From: Egibacter rhizosphaerae
Lineage (GTDB): Bacteria > Actinomycetota > Nitriliruptoria > Euzebyales > Egibacteraceae
Direction: 5' to 3'
Assembly: GCF_004322855.1 (NCBI RefSeq)
Contig: NZ_CP036402.1
Span: 3,906,001-3,970,000 of the forward strand
Length of the DNA: 64,000 bases
Translations under genes and position numbers: made by a program
Shown: piece after piece, positions 51,826-61,392 of the stretch
Position numbering within the stretch: position 1 is the first letter of the stretch
How the letters are laid out: each line of letters starts with the position of its first letter
Notes under the pieces: generated by a model
Told to the model about the DNA's origin: nothing
The model's input: only the letters and a program-made list of their open reading frames with translations
The model's database searches: none

Positions 51826-53676
51826 TCACCCCAGCATCCCCGTGTGGTAGGTGCTCGCGAGGACCTCCTGGGCCAAGCGCACGGCCTGGAACGTCTCCTT
51901 GAGATCGCTGCGCACCAGGGGCGACAGATCGCCGGGATCGATGCGGTTCGTGAGTGGCTGTCCGGCCGCGTGCTGCTCGAGGTGGCCCCGCAGGCGGAGG
52001 CCGAGCGCGATGTCGTAGCCCCCGCGCAGCGTCGACGCCAGGTCACCGGAGATGCGGCGATCCTCGGACGCTGCCCGAAGGCGACTGGGGGTGTCGAGGA
52101 CCCGACTCGCTCCCGCGAGCGCGTGCACCCGTGCGATGTCGGCGATCGGCAGCATCGCACCGGCCTTGAGGTCGAGCGTTCCCGCATGATCGCCCGAGCG
52201 CTCGACCGTGAGGCGCCCGGTGAACCCCAGCGGTGGCCGATAACGCGTCGCCTCGCGCGCCAGTTGCCCCAGGAAGCGCTGGTTCCCGGCGGCTTCGGCG
52301 ATCGTGGGGGCGAGCAACGTGGTCGCGTCGAGCTCGCCCGCCACCGTGCGCAGGTCGAAGCCGATTTCGGTGCCGAGCAGGCTGTCGCCGGTGGGGGTGC
52401 GGATCCAATCGCGGAAGCGCTCCTCCCAGGCACCGCGACTCCGCCGCCAGCCGGGCTCGGAGGCCATGACCCCACCCGGGCACCGCGGGTATCCGCAGCG
52501 CTCGAGCGCCGCGGTCATCCAGGTCCCCAGTCGGGCGAACGCCTCCTCATCGGTCGGTGTGAGCTCGTCCGGCAGGAGCAGTCCGCTGTCCTGATCGCTC
52601 GACAACGTCGACTCCCGCCGTGCCTGGCTGCCGAACGCGAGCCATCCGAACGCCGTGGGCATCGACCCGACCTCGTCCTCCGCGAGGCGGAGCAGGCGGG
52701 AGATCACCCGGTCGGTCACCGTCGACACGACCCTCGCGGTGTCGGTGGGGGAGGTCCCCGCGTCGAGCAGCGCGCGCACCGTCCGCGGGAGGTCCTCCAG
52801 CGCCGAGGCGACCGCCGGGACGTCGGCGGCGCGGTCGAGGGCCTTGCGCAGGAACAGCGGGCTCCGGGTGCCGAGCTGCAGGAGGTCGCTGGAGGTCACC
52901 ATGCCGACGAGCCGCTCGCCCTCGCGGACCGGCATGTGATGGATGCCGGCGGCGAGCATGTCGATGAGGGCCTCGGCGGCCGGGACGTCCGCCGCGATGG
53001 TCCGGACGGGGAAGGTCGCGAACGCCTCGACGGGCTCGTCGGGGCTCGCGCCCTCGGCGACGAGCCGGTTGCGCAGGTCGCGATCGGTGAGGATGCCGAC
53101 CCGGTCGCCGCGGAACACGACCAGGCAGGACACGCCGTGTGCGCGCATGCGGCGTGCGGCCACCCGGCAGGCCTCGTCCGGTGCGGCGGTGAGCAGGGGT
53201 GTGCTCATCATCGACCGTGTCGCGGCGGTCTGAAGGTCGATGCGCTCGGCGGGATCCGAGGAGTCGGTCGCGCCGAGGCGCTCCGGGCGGCCGGACCAGG
53301 CGAGGTCGATCGCTCGTTCCGGCAACATCACGAGGAGCGCCGCGCGCTGCGTCACGATCGTGGTGTCGGCAGCGGGTGCGTGGAACTCGACCTCGCCGAC
53401 GAGGTCGATGGTGCGATCCTCGGCGTCCTGGACGAGGAGCGCACCGCGCCAGACCACCAGCGGTCGGGCGTCACGGACGGGTGTCCGGGCCCCCTCGGCG
53501 AGGTAGGTGAGCTCGGCGTCGCGCGCGAGGGGCTCGAGGTCACCGCGGGCCAGCCCGTGGAACGCGGGGCAGGCCTCGAGCAGCTCGACGAGATCGGTCA
53601 GCGCCGCAGCAGGCGGCTGCTGGGACCCATGTGCGGCCCAGCGCGCCGGTCGACGGGGACGGTCACCTGCGGCCAT
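51826..53676 (-). CDS. DUF294 putative nucleotidyltransferase with cNMP-binding and CBS domains
   Basis: 616 aa. A cyclic-nucleotide-binding-like domain (about 35-125) precedes two CBS motifs (about 150-270: MSTPLLTAAPDEACRVAARRMRAHGVSCLVV; VREGERLVGMVTSSDLL). A DUF294 nucleotidyltransferase core contains GSQARRESTLSSDQDSGLL (the GS...DxD pattern), and a DUF294 C-terminal helical domain ends the protein. It probably transfers nucleotides to a protein or small molecule under control of adenine-nucleotide or cNMP binding; targets are unknown. The start region overlaps no other gene. Confidence 0.9.
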   Translation of the reverse strand: MAAGDRPRRPARWAAHGSQQPPAAALTDLVELLEACPAFHGLARGDLEPLARDAELTYLAEGARTPVRDARPLVVWRGALLVQDAEDRTIDLVGEVEFHAPAADTTIVTQRAALLVMLPERAIDLAWSGRPERLGATDSSDPAERIDLQTAATRSMMSTPLLTAAPDEACRVAARRMRAHGVSCLVVFRGDRVGILTDRDLRNRLVAEGASPDEPVEAFATFPVRTIAADVPAAEALIDMLAAGIHHMPVREGERLVGMVTSSDLLQLGTRSPLFLRKALDRAADVPAVASALEDLPRTVRALLDAGTSPTDTARVVSTVTDRVISRLLRLAEDEVGSMPTAFGWLAFGSQARRESTLSSDQDSGLLLPDELTPTDEEAFARLGTWMTAALERCGYPRCPGGVMASEPGWRRSRGAWEERFRDWIRTPTGDSLLGTEIGFDLRTVAGELDATTLLAPTIAEAAGNQRFLGQLAREATRYRPPLGFTGRLTVERSGDHAGTLDLKAGAMLPIADIARVHALAGASRVLDTPSRLRAASEDRRISGDLASTLRGGYDIALGLRLRGHLEQHAAGQPLTNRIDPGDLSPLVRSDLKETFQAVRLAQEVLASTYHTGMLG

Positions 53677-53924
53677 GCGCAGCGATCGACTCGCTCACGG
53701 CGTCCCCGTTCAACTCGGCCCTCCCGAGCGTACCGTGCCGCCATCGACGAACCCGACCCGATTCCGACCGCAATCGGATGCAAGCGGGCCGGTTCGGGCG
53801 GGTAGGTTGTGCCGTGGCTCGCGCACGTATATGCGCGATGCGTACGGCACTGGAACGTCCAGCGTGGGCAATGGTGGCACCCCACCATCGGACAGCCCGC
53901 ATGCCGGGACGAGAGGAGGCCGCG

Positions 53925-55379
53925 ATGGGCTTCATCGCCGAGCAGGAGTGGGACGGCAAGGTCTACAGCGACGGATGGACGCGTCCGAGCGGGGGCGCGA
54001 TGGACATCATCGAGCCCGCGACGGGCGGGTCATTGGGTCGGTCCGGGGTGGCCGGGCCGGAGGACGTCACCAACGCGGCCGCGCGTGCGGCGCAGGCCCA
54101 GCGGGAGTGGGCGGCCAAGAGCTTCGAGGAACGCTCGGCAATCCTGCGCCACGCGGGCGAGTTGCTCGAAGAGCACACCGATGAGATCCACCCCTGGATC
54201 ATGCGCGAGACGGGCGCGATCGGGGGTAAGGCCGGGCTGGAGACGCACGTGGCCGCCGAGGAGTGCTTCGAGGCGGCGGCGTTGGCGCGCCAGCCGCAGG
54301 GCGAGATCCTGCAGACCGCCAAGCCGTGGATGAGCTTCGCCCGCCGGCGTCCCGTGGGCGTCGTGGGGGTGATCAGCCCGTTCAACTTCCCCCTCATCCT
54401 CTCGACGCGGTCGGTCGCGCCGGCGTTGGCGCTGGGCAACTCGGTCGTGCTCAAGCCGGATCCCCGGACGCCGGTGACCGGTGGCGTGCTGCTGGCGCGT
54501 GCCTTCGAGGAGGCCGGGCTGCCCGAGGGGGTGCTGCACGTCCTGCCCGGCGGCGCCGACGCCGGCGAGGCGCTGGTGGCCGACCCACAGGTGCCGGTGA
54601 TCTCGTTCACCGGCTCGACCGAGGGCGGTCGCAAGGTGGGCGAGGCCGCGGCGCGCCATCTCAAGCGCACACATCTGGAGCTCGGCGGCAACTCGGCGCT
54701 CGTGATCCTCGACGACGCCGACCTGGACGCAGCCGTGTCCGCCGGCGCGTTCGCCTCGTTCATGCATCAGGGGCAGATCTGCATGACCACCGGCCGGCAC
54801 CTGGTGCACGAGCGCATCGCCGGCGACTACCTCGACGCCTTGCGCGAGAAGGCCGAAGGTCTGCCGGTCGGGAATCCGGCCACCGATCAGGTCGTGGTCG
54901 GGCCGCTGATCGACGAGGGCCAGCGTGACCGGGTCCACTCCCTGGTGAGCCAGAGCGTCGACGGCGGCGCGAAGTTGGTGACCGGCGGCACGTACGAGGA
55001 TCTCTTCTACCAGCCCACCGTGCTCTCGGACCTGCAACCCGACAGCCCCGCCTACCGCAACGAGGTGTTCGGCCCCGTGGCACCGGTGCGGTCGTTCTCC
55101 GACGTCGAGCAGGCCGTGGCCATGGCCGCCGACAGCGACCACGGCCTCTCCCTGGGCATCATGACCGGCGACGTGATGCGGGGGGTGGAGATCGCCGACC
55201 GTGTGCCCAGCGGCATCGTGCACATCAACGAGCAGACCGTCGGTGACGAGGCCGTCGCGCCGTTCGGCGGCGTGGCCGACTCCGGCAACGGCTCACGCCT
55301 CGGCGGCACCAGCAACCTCGAGGCGTTCACCGAGATCCAGTGGCTGACCATGCAGGGCCAGCCCACGAGGTACTTCTAG
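53925..55379 (+). CDS. NAD(P)-dependent aldehyde dehydrogenase (benzaldehyde/betaine-aldehyde type)
   Basis: 484 aa from ATG 53925 with GAGAGGAGG upstream. GVVGVISPFNFPLILSTRSVAPALALGNSVVLKP, FTGSTEGGRKVGEAAA, the general base Glu in LELGGNSA, nucleophile Cys in HQGQICMTTGR, and EVFGPVAPV are all present. Sequence style is closest to benzaldehyde/salicylaldehyde dehydrogenases. The next gene encodes a choline-dehydrogenase-like oxidase, so it may oxidise the aldehyde that enzyme makes. A terminator separates them. Confidence 0.9.
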   Translation: MGFIAEQEWDGKVYSDGWTRPSGGAMDIIEPATGGSLGRSGVAGPEDVTNAAARAAQAQREWAAKSFEERSAILRHAGELLEEHTDEIHPWIMRETGAIGGKAGLETHVAAEECFEAAALARQPQGEILQTAKPWMSFARRRPVGVVGVISPFNFPLILSTRSVAPALALGNSVVLKPDPRTPVTGGVLLARAFEEAGLPEGVLHVLPGGADAGEALVADPQVPVISFTGSTEGGRKVGEAAARHLKRTHLELGGNSALVILDDADLDAAVSAGAFASFMHQGQICMTTGRHLVHERIAGDYLDALREKAEGLPVGNPATDQVVVGPLIDEGQRDRVHSLVSQSVDGGAKLVTGGTYEDLFYQPTVLSDLQPDSPAYRNEVFGPVAPVRSFSDVEQAVAMAADSDHGLSLGIMTGDVMRGVEIADRVPSGIVHINEQTVGDEAVAPFGGVADSGNGSRLGGTSNLEAFTEIQWLTMQGQPTRYF

Positions 55380-55397
55380 CGCGGTCCCGGGCGCCCG

Positions 55398-55439
55398 ACC
55401 GGGCCGGGCCGTCGTCGCAGGACGGGCCCGGCCCGGTTT
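55398..55439 (+). terminator. Terminator after the aldehyde dehydrogenase gene
   Basis: ACCGGGCCGGGCCGTC, short loop, GACGGGCCCGGCCCGG, then TTT (one bulged base). It begins 18 nt after the stop. The following GMC gene probably has its own promoter or depends on read-through. Confidence 0.7.
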
Positions 55440-55534
55440 GCTGTGCGCTCGTTGCGGGGTGAGGCTGGGATCCCACGTGCGTCCCGGGGGGATGGGACGC
55501 GGCCGGACGACCACCAGCGAGACGGACAGAGACC

Positions 55535-57184
55535 ATGACCGAGAGCATCCACGACGTCGTGATCGTCGGCGGTGGCTCCGCCGGGAGCGCCTTGGCCAAC
55601 CGCCTGAGCGCCGACCCCGCCACCGACGTGCTCGTCCTCGAGGCGGGCCGCCCCGACTACAAGTGGGACGTCTTCATCCACATGCCGGCGGCGCTGCCGT
55701 TCCCGATCGGCAGCCGCTTCTACGACTGGAACTACGAGTCCGAACCCGAGCCGCGCATGCACGGGCGGCGCGTCTTCCACGGGCGGGGAAAGGTGCTCGG
55801 GGGCTCGTCCAGCATCAACGGGATGATCTTCCAGCGCGGCAACGCGATGGACTTCGACCTTTGGGCCCGGGACTTCGGCCTGGAATCGTGGGACTACGCC
55901 CACTGCCTGCCGTACTTCAAGCGCATGGAGACGTGCCTGGCCGGCGAGGACCGGTGGCGCGGCGGCGACGGACCGTTGAAGGTCGAGCGCGGGGAGGCCG
56001 ACAACCCCTTGTTCGGCGCCTTCCTCGATGCCGCGGCGCAGGCGGGGTATCCGTTGACCGACGACGTGAACGGGTACCAGCAGGAGGGCTTCTCCCGCTT
56101 CGACCGCAACGTGTACCGGGGACGCCGCCTGAGCGCCGCCCGTGCCTACCTGCACCCGGTCATGGACCGCCCGAACCTGCAGGTGCGCACCCGAGCGATG
56201 GCGGCCCGGATCGTCTGGGACGGCAACCGCGCCCGCGGCGTCGACTACATCCACCGCGGCAGGATGAAGCGCGTGCTCGCCGACGAGGTCATCCTCGCCG
56301 GCGGGGCCGTGAACACCCCGCAGCTCCTCCAGGTGTCCGGGATCGGCGATGCCGACGAGGTGCGTGCGCTCGGTGTCGAGCCCGTCCAGCACCTGCCCGG
56401 AGTCGGGGAGAACCTGCAGGACCACCTCGAGGTCTACGTCCAGTACTCGTCGAAGCAGCCGGTGTCGCTGGCGCCGAACCTCGCCTGGTGGCGGCGCCCC
56501 TGGGTCGGCGCCCAGTGGCTGTTCGGCCGGACCGGGCCCGGTGCGACGAACCACTTCGAGGCCGGCGGGTTCGTGCGCACCAACGACGAGGTGACGCACC
56601 CGAACTGCATGTTCCACTTCCTGCCGCTGGCCATCCGCTACGACGGCACGTCCCCGACCGAGGGGCACGGCTATCAGGTCCACATCGGGCCGATGTTCTC
56701 GGACGTCCGCGGCACCGTGAAGGCGAGGTCACGCGATCCGCGGGACAAGCCGGCGCTGCGCTTCAACTACCTCTCGACCGAGCGGGACCGCCGCGAGTGG
56801 GTCGAGTGCGTCCGGGCCGCGCGCGACATCCTCGGCCAGCCGGCGATGGAGCCGTTCAACGCCGGCGAGATATCGCCGGGCCCCGGCGTGGACTCGGACG
56901 AGGAGATCCTCGACTGGGTGGCGAACGACGGCGAGACCGCCTACCACCCCTCGTGCACGGCCCGCATGGGTCGGGACGAGATGGCGGTCGTCGATCCCGA
57001 CTCGATGCGGGTGCACGGCACCGAGGGGCTGCGCGTCGTCGACGCCTCGGTGATGCCGCGCATCACCAACGCCAACATCTACGCGCCGACCATGATGATC
57101 GCGGAGAAGGCCGCCGACCTGATCCGCGGCGACACGCCGCTGCCACCCGACGACGCGCCGGTGCACCGTCACGGCGCAGGCTGA
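55535..57184 (+). CDS. GMC family FAD oxidoreductase (choline dehydrogenase-like)
   Basis: 549 aa. N-terminal [21 protein letters not shown] signature 1 [20 protein letters not shown], signature 2 [15 protein letters not shown], and the C-terminal catalytic pair His ([12 protein letters not shown]) and Asn ([19 protein letters not shown]). The best guess is choline or another alcohol dehydrogenase (BetA-like) feeding glycine betaine synthesis with the upstream aldehyde dehydrogenase; no BetI regulator or BCCT transporter is visible. ATG after GGACAGAGACC. Confidence 0.9.
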   Translation: MTESIHDVVIVGGGSAGSALANRLSADPATDVLVLEAGRPDYKWDVFIHMPAALPFPIGSRFYDWNYESEPEPRMHGRRVFHGRGKVLGGSSSINGMIFQRGNAMDFDLWARDFGLESWDYAHCLPYFKRMETCLAGEDRWRGGDGPLKVERGEADNPLFGAFLDAAAQAGYPLTDDVNGYQQEGFSRFDRNVYRGRRLSAARAYLHPVMDRPNLQVRTRAMAARIVWDGNRARGVDYIHRGRMKRVLADEVILAGGAVNTPQLLQVSGIGDADEVRALGVEPVQHLPGVGENLQDHLEVYVQYSSKQPVSLAPNLAWWRRPWVGAQWLFGRTGPGATNHFEAGGFVRTNDEVTHPNCMFHFLPLAIRYDGTSPTEGHGYQVHIGPMFSDVRGTVKARSRDPRDKPALRFNYLSTERDRREWVECVRAARDILGQPAMEPFNAGEISPGPGVDSDEEILDWVANDGETAYHPSCTARMGRDEMAVVDPDSMRVHGTEGLRVVDASVMPRITNANIYAPTMMIAEKAADLIRGDTPLPPDDAPVHRHGAG

Positions 57185-57221
57185 GGGATTCGTCGCCCCG
57201 GTTCGCCAGGCTCGTCAGTCG

Positions 57222-57890
57222 TCACCCGGCCCGATCGCGATCGGTCAGCAGGCCCGTGTGCAGCGCCCGCAGGATGGCCTGCGTCCGGTCGCGCACCCCG
57301 AGCTTGAGCAGGATGCTCGACACGTGGTTTTTGACGGTGCCGGGGGCGAGGTGCAGGGCTGTGGCGATCTCCCGGTTGGCGTAGCCGCCGGCCAGCAGCC
57401 GCAGGATCTCGAGCTCTCGTCCGGTGAGTGGCTGGGGATCGGGTTCCTGGTCGAGGGCGTTCCTTGCGGGGAGCTCGCCGGCGGCGCGCACGAGCCGCTC
57501 GGTGATCGCCGGCTGCCACATCGTGCCGCCGGCCGCGATCGTGCGGATCGCCCCGACGAGCCCCTCGAGGGTGACGTCCTTGAGCAGGTAGCCGTGGGCG
57601 CCGGCGCGCAGCGCGCCGAGGACCAGTTCGTCGTCATCGAAGGTGGTCAGTACGAGTGTCGGGATCTCGTCGCCACGCTCGCGCATGGTGCGCAGCACGC
57701 TGATCCCGTCCCGTACCGGCATGCGCAGGTCGAGCAACAGGACGTCCGGAGGGTCGGCCTCGACCGCGGCGAGGGCCTCGTCACCGTCACCGGCCTCGCA
57801 GCTGACCACGACATCGCTGGTCAGCTCCAGGAGTTGCCGCAGCCCGGCTCGCACCAGCGTCTGATCGTCGACCAGGCACACGCGGATCAC
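57222..57890 (-). CDS. NarL/FixJ-type response regulator
   Basis: 222 aa from GTG 57890. Receiver domain 1-120 with acidic pair in LVDDQ, phospho-acceptor Asp in LLLDLRMP and Lys in YLLKD. LuxR-type HTH 155-215 (LTGRELEILRLLAGGYANREIATALHLAPGTVKNHVSSILLKLGV). The start overlaps the stop of the kinase gene (GTGA). It activates or represses unknown targets. Confidence 0.95.
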   Translation of the reverse strand: MIRVCLVDDQTLVRAGLRQLLELTSDVVVSCEAGDGDEALAAVEADPPDVLLLDLRMPVRDGISVLRTMRERGDEIPTLVLTTFDDDELVLGALRAGAHGYLLKDVTLEGLVGAIRTIAAGGTMWQPAITERLVRAAGELPARNALDQEPDPQPLTGRELEILRLLAGGYANREIATALHLAPGTVKNHVSSILLKLGVRDRTQAILRALHTGLLTDRDRAG

Positions 57891-59056
57891 GGGGCGGGGA
57901 CCTCGGTCGCGCTGACGGTCGGGTCGGGGAGCGGTACCTGGGCGGTCACCCGGAACCCCTTCCCGGGTTCCACCGAGACCCGGCCTCCGAGCTCGTGGAC
58001 GCGCTCGGTGAGGCCGGTGAGTCCGTGGCCGAACGAGATGTCGTCGGCGCCGCCGCCGCCGTCGTCCTCGCCGATGAGTACGATCGCGTCCTCGTGGCGG
58101 GACACCCGGAGCCACACGTTCTCGGCCTCGCTGTGGCGGATGGCGTTGGTGACGATCTCCTGGGCCGCCCGCATCAGGGCCGACAGCCGCGCCTCGTCCA
58201 CCTCGATCGCCTCATCGACCTGGAGGTGGATCCGCGGCCGCTGCACGTCGGTGCACAGTGCCGCGAGTGCCGCCTCCAACTCCACCGGCTGCGAGCGCAG
58301 CTGACCGACCGTGTCGCGCACCTCGGTCAGCAAGTCTGTGGCAAGTCGGCGTGCGCGGGTGACGTGCTCGCTGGCGGGCGGCTGAGCGCGGTGGCTGGCC
58401 ACCTCGAGCTCGAGGGAGAGCGCGGTCAGCTGATGACCCACGGCGTCGTGGAGGTCCCTGGCGATGCGCACCCGTTCGGCGCCGCGCACCGATTCCTCGA
58501 GCAGGGCCTGGGTGGCCTGGAGCTCCACGTTGGTGGCGGCCAGCTCCGCCCGCGTGGCCGACTGGCGCGCCTCGAGCCACTGGGCCACGACGACGAACGC
58601 CTGCATCACCCCGTAGAAGCCGACGTATATCGCCACTTCGATGCCATGGACGTCCGCGACCAACGTGGCGCCGGCGAGCAGGGCGAGCGACTGCACGACG
58701 ACCACCGCGATCGCTGCCGGCCGGGACCAGGTCGATGCGGCCATTGCCGCGGAGAACACCATGAGGATCGGCGTCCAGCCTTGACCCGAGTCAAGTAGTA
58801 GCACCGCCAGTACGGCGCTCGTGACGAGTACTCCCACCGCGAGGTTCCGCCCCCGGGGACGTTGCCCGGGTCCCGGCAGCATCAAGGCCGCGAGTGCGAG
58901 CACGAACGTTCCGTACACCGTCCACCACAGCCAGACAGGGCCGACGGTGGGTTGCGTCCCCGCCGCGAACCCCCAGACGAGCATGGGCGCGGCCACGCTC
59001 GCGCAGATGACGATCGAGCCGATCGCGGTCCATCGATCCAGGGACTGCTCCGACAT
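57887..59056 (-). CDS. NarL-type sensor histidine kinase
   Basis: 389 aa from ATG 59056. Four to six N-terminal membrane segments (15-160), a short coiled coil, HisKA_3 dimerisation box ARDLHDAVGHQLTALSLELE with the phospho-His, and a HATPase with IVTNAIRHSEA and GHGLTGLTERV. It pairs with the response regulator encoded downstream with a 4-nt overlap. The extracytoplasmic part is very small, so it may sense membrane state, as in DesK/LiaS-type systems (inference). Confidence 0.93.
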   Translation of the reverse strand: MSEQSLDRWTAIGSIVICASVAAPMLVWGFAAGTQPTVGPVWLWWTVYGTFVLALAALMLPGPGQRPRGRNLAVGVLVTSAVLAVLLLDSGQGWTPILMVFSAAMAASTWSRPAAIAVVVVQSLALLAGATLVADVHGIEVAIYVGFYGVMQAFVVVAQWLEARQSATRAELAATNVELQATQALLEESVRGAERVRIARDLHDAVGHQLTALSLELEVASHRAQPPASEHVTRARRLATDLLTEVRDTVGQLRSQPVELEAALAALCTDVQRPRIHLQVDEAIEVDEARLSALMRAAQEIVTNAIRHSEAENVWLRVSRHEDAIVLIGEDDGGGGADDISFGHGLTGLTERVHELGGRVSVEPGKGFRVTAQVPLPDPTVSATEVPAP

Positions 59057-59219
59057 GCGGGCAAGGTACTGCGTCGTGTCGCCCGCGCGCCTGTGCCGGG
59101 AGTCACGGGTCGAGAACGTGACCTGTGGCACATGACCCGCGCCGGCCGAGGGGGCACGGTCCCGACGCCGCATCGCAGCGGCGAACCGTGGACGGCAGGC
59201 AGCGATCGGAGTGGATCAC

Positions 59220-60407
59220 ATGGCGACGGAACCGACGGGTGCGCGGGGTGCCCGATCAGTCGGGCAGTCCTGGACACGGCCCCACGAGCGGGCGCTCGCC
59301 CCCGACCTCGCGCGCGGCGGGATGCTGTTGCTCATCGTGCTCGCCCACGCGCCGCTCTGGCTCGTCGGACCAGAGCCGGGCGTGTCGACCCACCCCGAGG
59401 GTGGAGGGGTGATCGACGAGGCCTACCGCACCGTGAGCGTCCTGCTGATCGACAGTCGGGCCTACCCACTGTTCGCGGCCCTGTTCGGCTACGGCCTGGC
59501 CCGGGTGGTGGACCGGCAGCGCGCGGTCGGCACGCCCGAGGGCGGGATTCGCCGGCTGCTGCGGCGCCGGGGCTGGTGGCTGATCCTGTTCGGCCTCGTG
59601 CACGCCCTCCTCGTCACCCCGGTCGAGATCCTGGGCGCGTACGGGTTGGCGGCGCTGCTGATCGGCTGGCTCCTGTTCCGGTCGCAGCACGCGGTCCGCA
59701 ACGGGATCGTCGCCCTCGCGCTGTTCTACACCGTGATCGTCGTGCTGGCCGACGCCACGATCGGGTCGATGGAGGACCTCGGCGCCTTCGAGTTCGGCCT
59801 GCTCGGCTACTCGATCAACGACCTCGTGGTGCGGGTGGTCGCCTGGTTCGGCGCCGTCTTCGGCAACGTGGTGATGTTGCCGGTACCGCTGGCGATGCTG
59901 GTCGGTGCCTGGGCCGGACGGCAGCGCCTGCTCGAGGAGCCCGGGCGGCACCGTGGCCTCCTCCTGCGGATGGCGGTCGTGGGGATCCCGGTGTCGGTCG
60001 TCGGTGGGTTCCCACTCGCGCTCGTCGGCGTCGTCGGGGTCGTCGACGGCGTGCCGCTCGCGCCGTTGATCAGCCTGCACACGCTCACCGGCCTCGCCGG
60101 CGGGCTCGGCTATGCCGCGTTGTTCGGGCTCGCCGGGGACCGCTGGCAGGGGCGACGGAGCGGGGCGCTCTGGCTGCTGACCGCGACCGGTCGACGGTCG
60201 CTGACCTGCTACCTGCTGCAGTCGGCGCTGCTCGTCGTGCTCCTGTCGCAGACGTTCCTCGGGGTGGGTGCCCACGTGCACAGCGCGGGGGCCGCCCTGG
60301 TGGCGGTGGCGGCGTGGTCGGGGGGTGTCGCCACCGCCGCCGTGCTGGAACGCGCCGGCCGTCCCGGACCGGCGGACGCGCTGCTGCGCCGCCTCGCCTA
60401 CCGGTGA
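59220..60407 (+). CDS. DUF418 family membrane protein (YeiB-like)
   Basis: 395 aa from ATG 59220, with GGAG 9 nt before it; GTG 59211 is possible. About ten hydrophobic segments. RALAPDLARGGMLLLIVLAHAPLW at the start and the C-terminal DUF418 region with TATGRRSLTCYLLQSALLVVLL, where TGRMALTNYLxQS is usual. The function is unknown; related proteins carry acyltransferase-like folds. Divergent from the two-component system. Confidence 0.88.
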   Translation: MATEPTGARGARSVGQSWTRPHERALAPDLARGGMLLLIVLAHAPLWLVGPEPGVSTHPEGGGVIDEAYRTVSVLLIDSRAYPLFAALFGYGLARVVDRQRAVGTPEGGIRRLLRRRGWWLILFGLVHALLVTPVEILGAYGLAALLIGWLLFRSQHAVRNGIVALALFYTVIVVLADATIGSMEDLGAFEFGLLGYSINDLVVRVVAWFGAVFGNVVMLPVPLAMLVGAWAGRQRLLEEPGRHRGLLLRMAVVGIPVSVVGGFPLALVGVVGVVDGVPLAPLISLHTLTGLAGGLGYAALFGLAGDRWQGRRSGALWLLTATGRRSLTCYLLQSALLVVLLSQTFLGVGAHVHSAGAALVAVAAWSGGVATAAVLERAGRPGPADALLRRLAYR

Positions 60408-60483
60408 CCTCGGGCGGCTCCGGACTCGGCGCGGCTCTGCTTCCGATGGGCGCGTTCGACGGGAGCGAGCCGGGTGCGGGAGT

Positions 60484-61023
60484 TCAGCCGTCCGGCAAGG
60501 CCGTGTCCGGGGCCCGGGCGCTCCACGAGCGGTGGGGCGCGGCCAGCTTCCGGTACTGTCCGCGGAAGTGGACCAGCGGCGCCTCCAGGTCGTCGAGCAC
60601 GAGTTCCTCGATGGTCCCGTCCACCAGGAGTCCGTAGCCGCGCTCGCTGACGTCGACGAGGCGGCACGCCGCTCGGGTCCCGACGTCCGTTACGACCGGG
60701 CCGTGCTCGGAGTCGGCGGTGTCGAGGTCCTGGAACGGTCCACCGGGGACGGGCACCTGCCCGGCGAAGCGCTCGGCGAGGGAGCGGTGCTGCTCGCCCA
60801 GCACGTGGACGACGAAGCGCTCGGTCTCGCGGATCCGGTCCAGGAGGTCCGCCAAGTCACCGAGGAGCCCCAGCACGTGGGCGGGCTCGCCCTCCGCGAT
60901 GATGACCGACCCGATGCTCAACCCCTCCGCGCTGCGGCCATGACCGGATGTCCAGACGGTCACGCCGCTCGTGAGCCGTCCGCGCAGGCGCCGAGCGGGG
61001 CTGTTGTGTGCTTCGGTGTCCAT
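60484..61023 (-). CDS. Flavin reductase-like FMN-binding protein
   Basis: 179 aa from ATG 61023. The split-barrel fold is suggested by LRGRLTSGVTVWTSGHGRSAEGLSIGSVIIAEGEPAHVLGLLGDLADLLDRIRETERFVVHVLG. FAGQVPVPGGPF... stands where the family has a FAG...GxPxL motif. It would reduce free flavin for a partner monooxygenase or bind FMN for other redox work. Two long direct repeats lie immediately upstream. Confidence 0.8.
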   Translation of the reverse strand: MDTEAHNSPARRLRGRLTSGVTVWTSGHGRSAEGLSIGSVIIAEGEPAHVLGLLGDLADLLDRIRETERFVVHVLGEQHRSLAERFAGQVPVPGGPFQDLDTADSEHGPVVTDVGTRAACRLVDVSERGYGLLVDGTIEELVLDDLEAPLVHFRGQYRKLAAPHRSWSARAPDTALPDG

Positions 61024-61101
61024 GCTCCGGTCCTCTTCCAGCCGCCCACGAGGGGGTGGGGCATGCCGTCGAGAGTGGGGTGAGGTTGGCACGTCGGCAG
61101 A

Positions 61102-61391
61102 GGTGTGGACGAGACGGGCATCGGTTCGCACCGATGGAGTCCACACCGCCGCGCCGTTGCATGCGGTGGCCGCACACGGCAGCCGAGGATGCCTCGGGGT
61201 GTGGACCGGAAGGGTGGCTGTGGGCAGCGGACCTGTCCACACCCGGGCTGCCCCGGGCTCCAGACGGGGTGACCGGGGCTCCAGGCGGGGATGCCTCGGG
61301 GTGTGGACCGGAAGGGTGGCTGTGGGCAGCGGACCTGTCCACACCCGGGCTGCCCCGGGGCTCCAGGCGAGGTGACCGGGGCCCTGCGTGG
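61102..61391. repeat. 102-bp direct repeats with three GGTGTGGAC...GTCCACACC hairpins
   Basis: The inverted pairs are at 61102-61110/61139-61147, 61198-61206/61235-61243 and 61300-61308/61337-61345. Around pairs 2 and 3, about 71 bp are repeated almost exactly at a 102-bp period. The arms resemble the high-GC DnaA box TTGTCCACA with one or two mismatches. The array fills the gap between the PP2C gene end and the flavin reductase start; 61024-61392 holds no gene. Confidence 0.85.
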
Positions 61392-61392
61392 C

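Noticed and set aside
61102-61391. CRISPR array or attachment sites
   Set aside because: Two long near-identical units plus one partial hairpin, no unique spacers and no integrase nearby.
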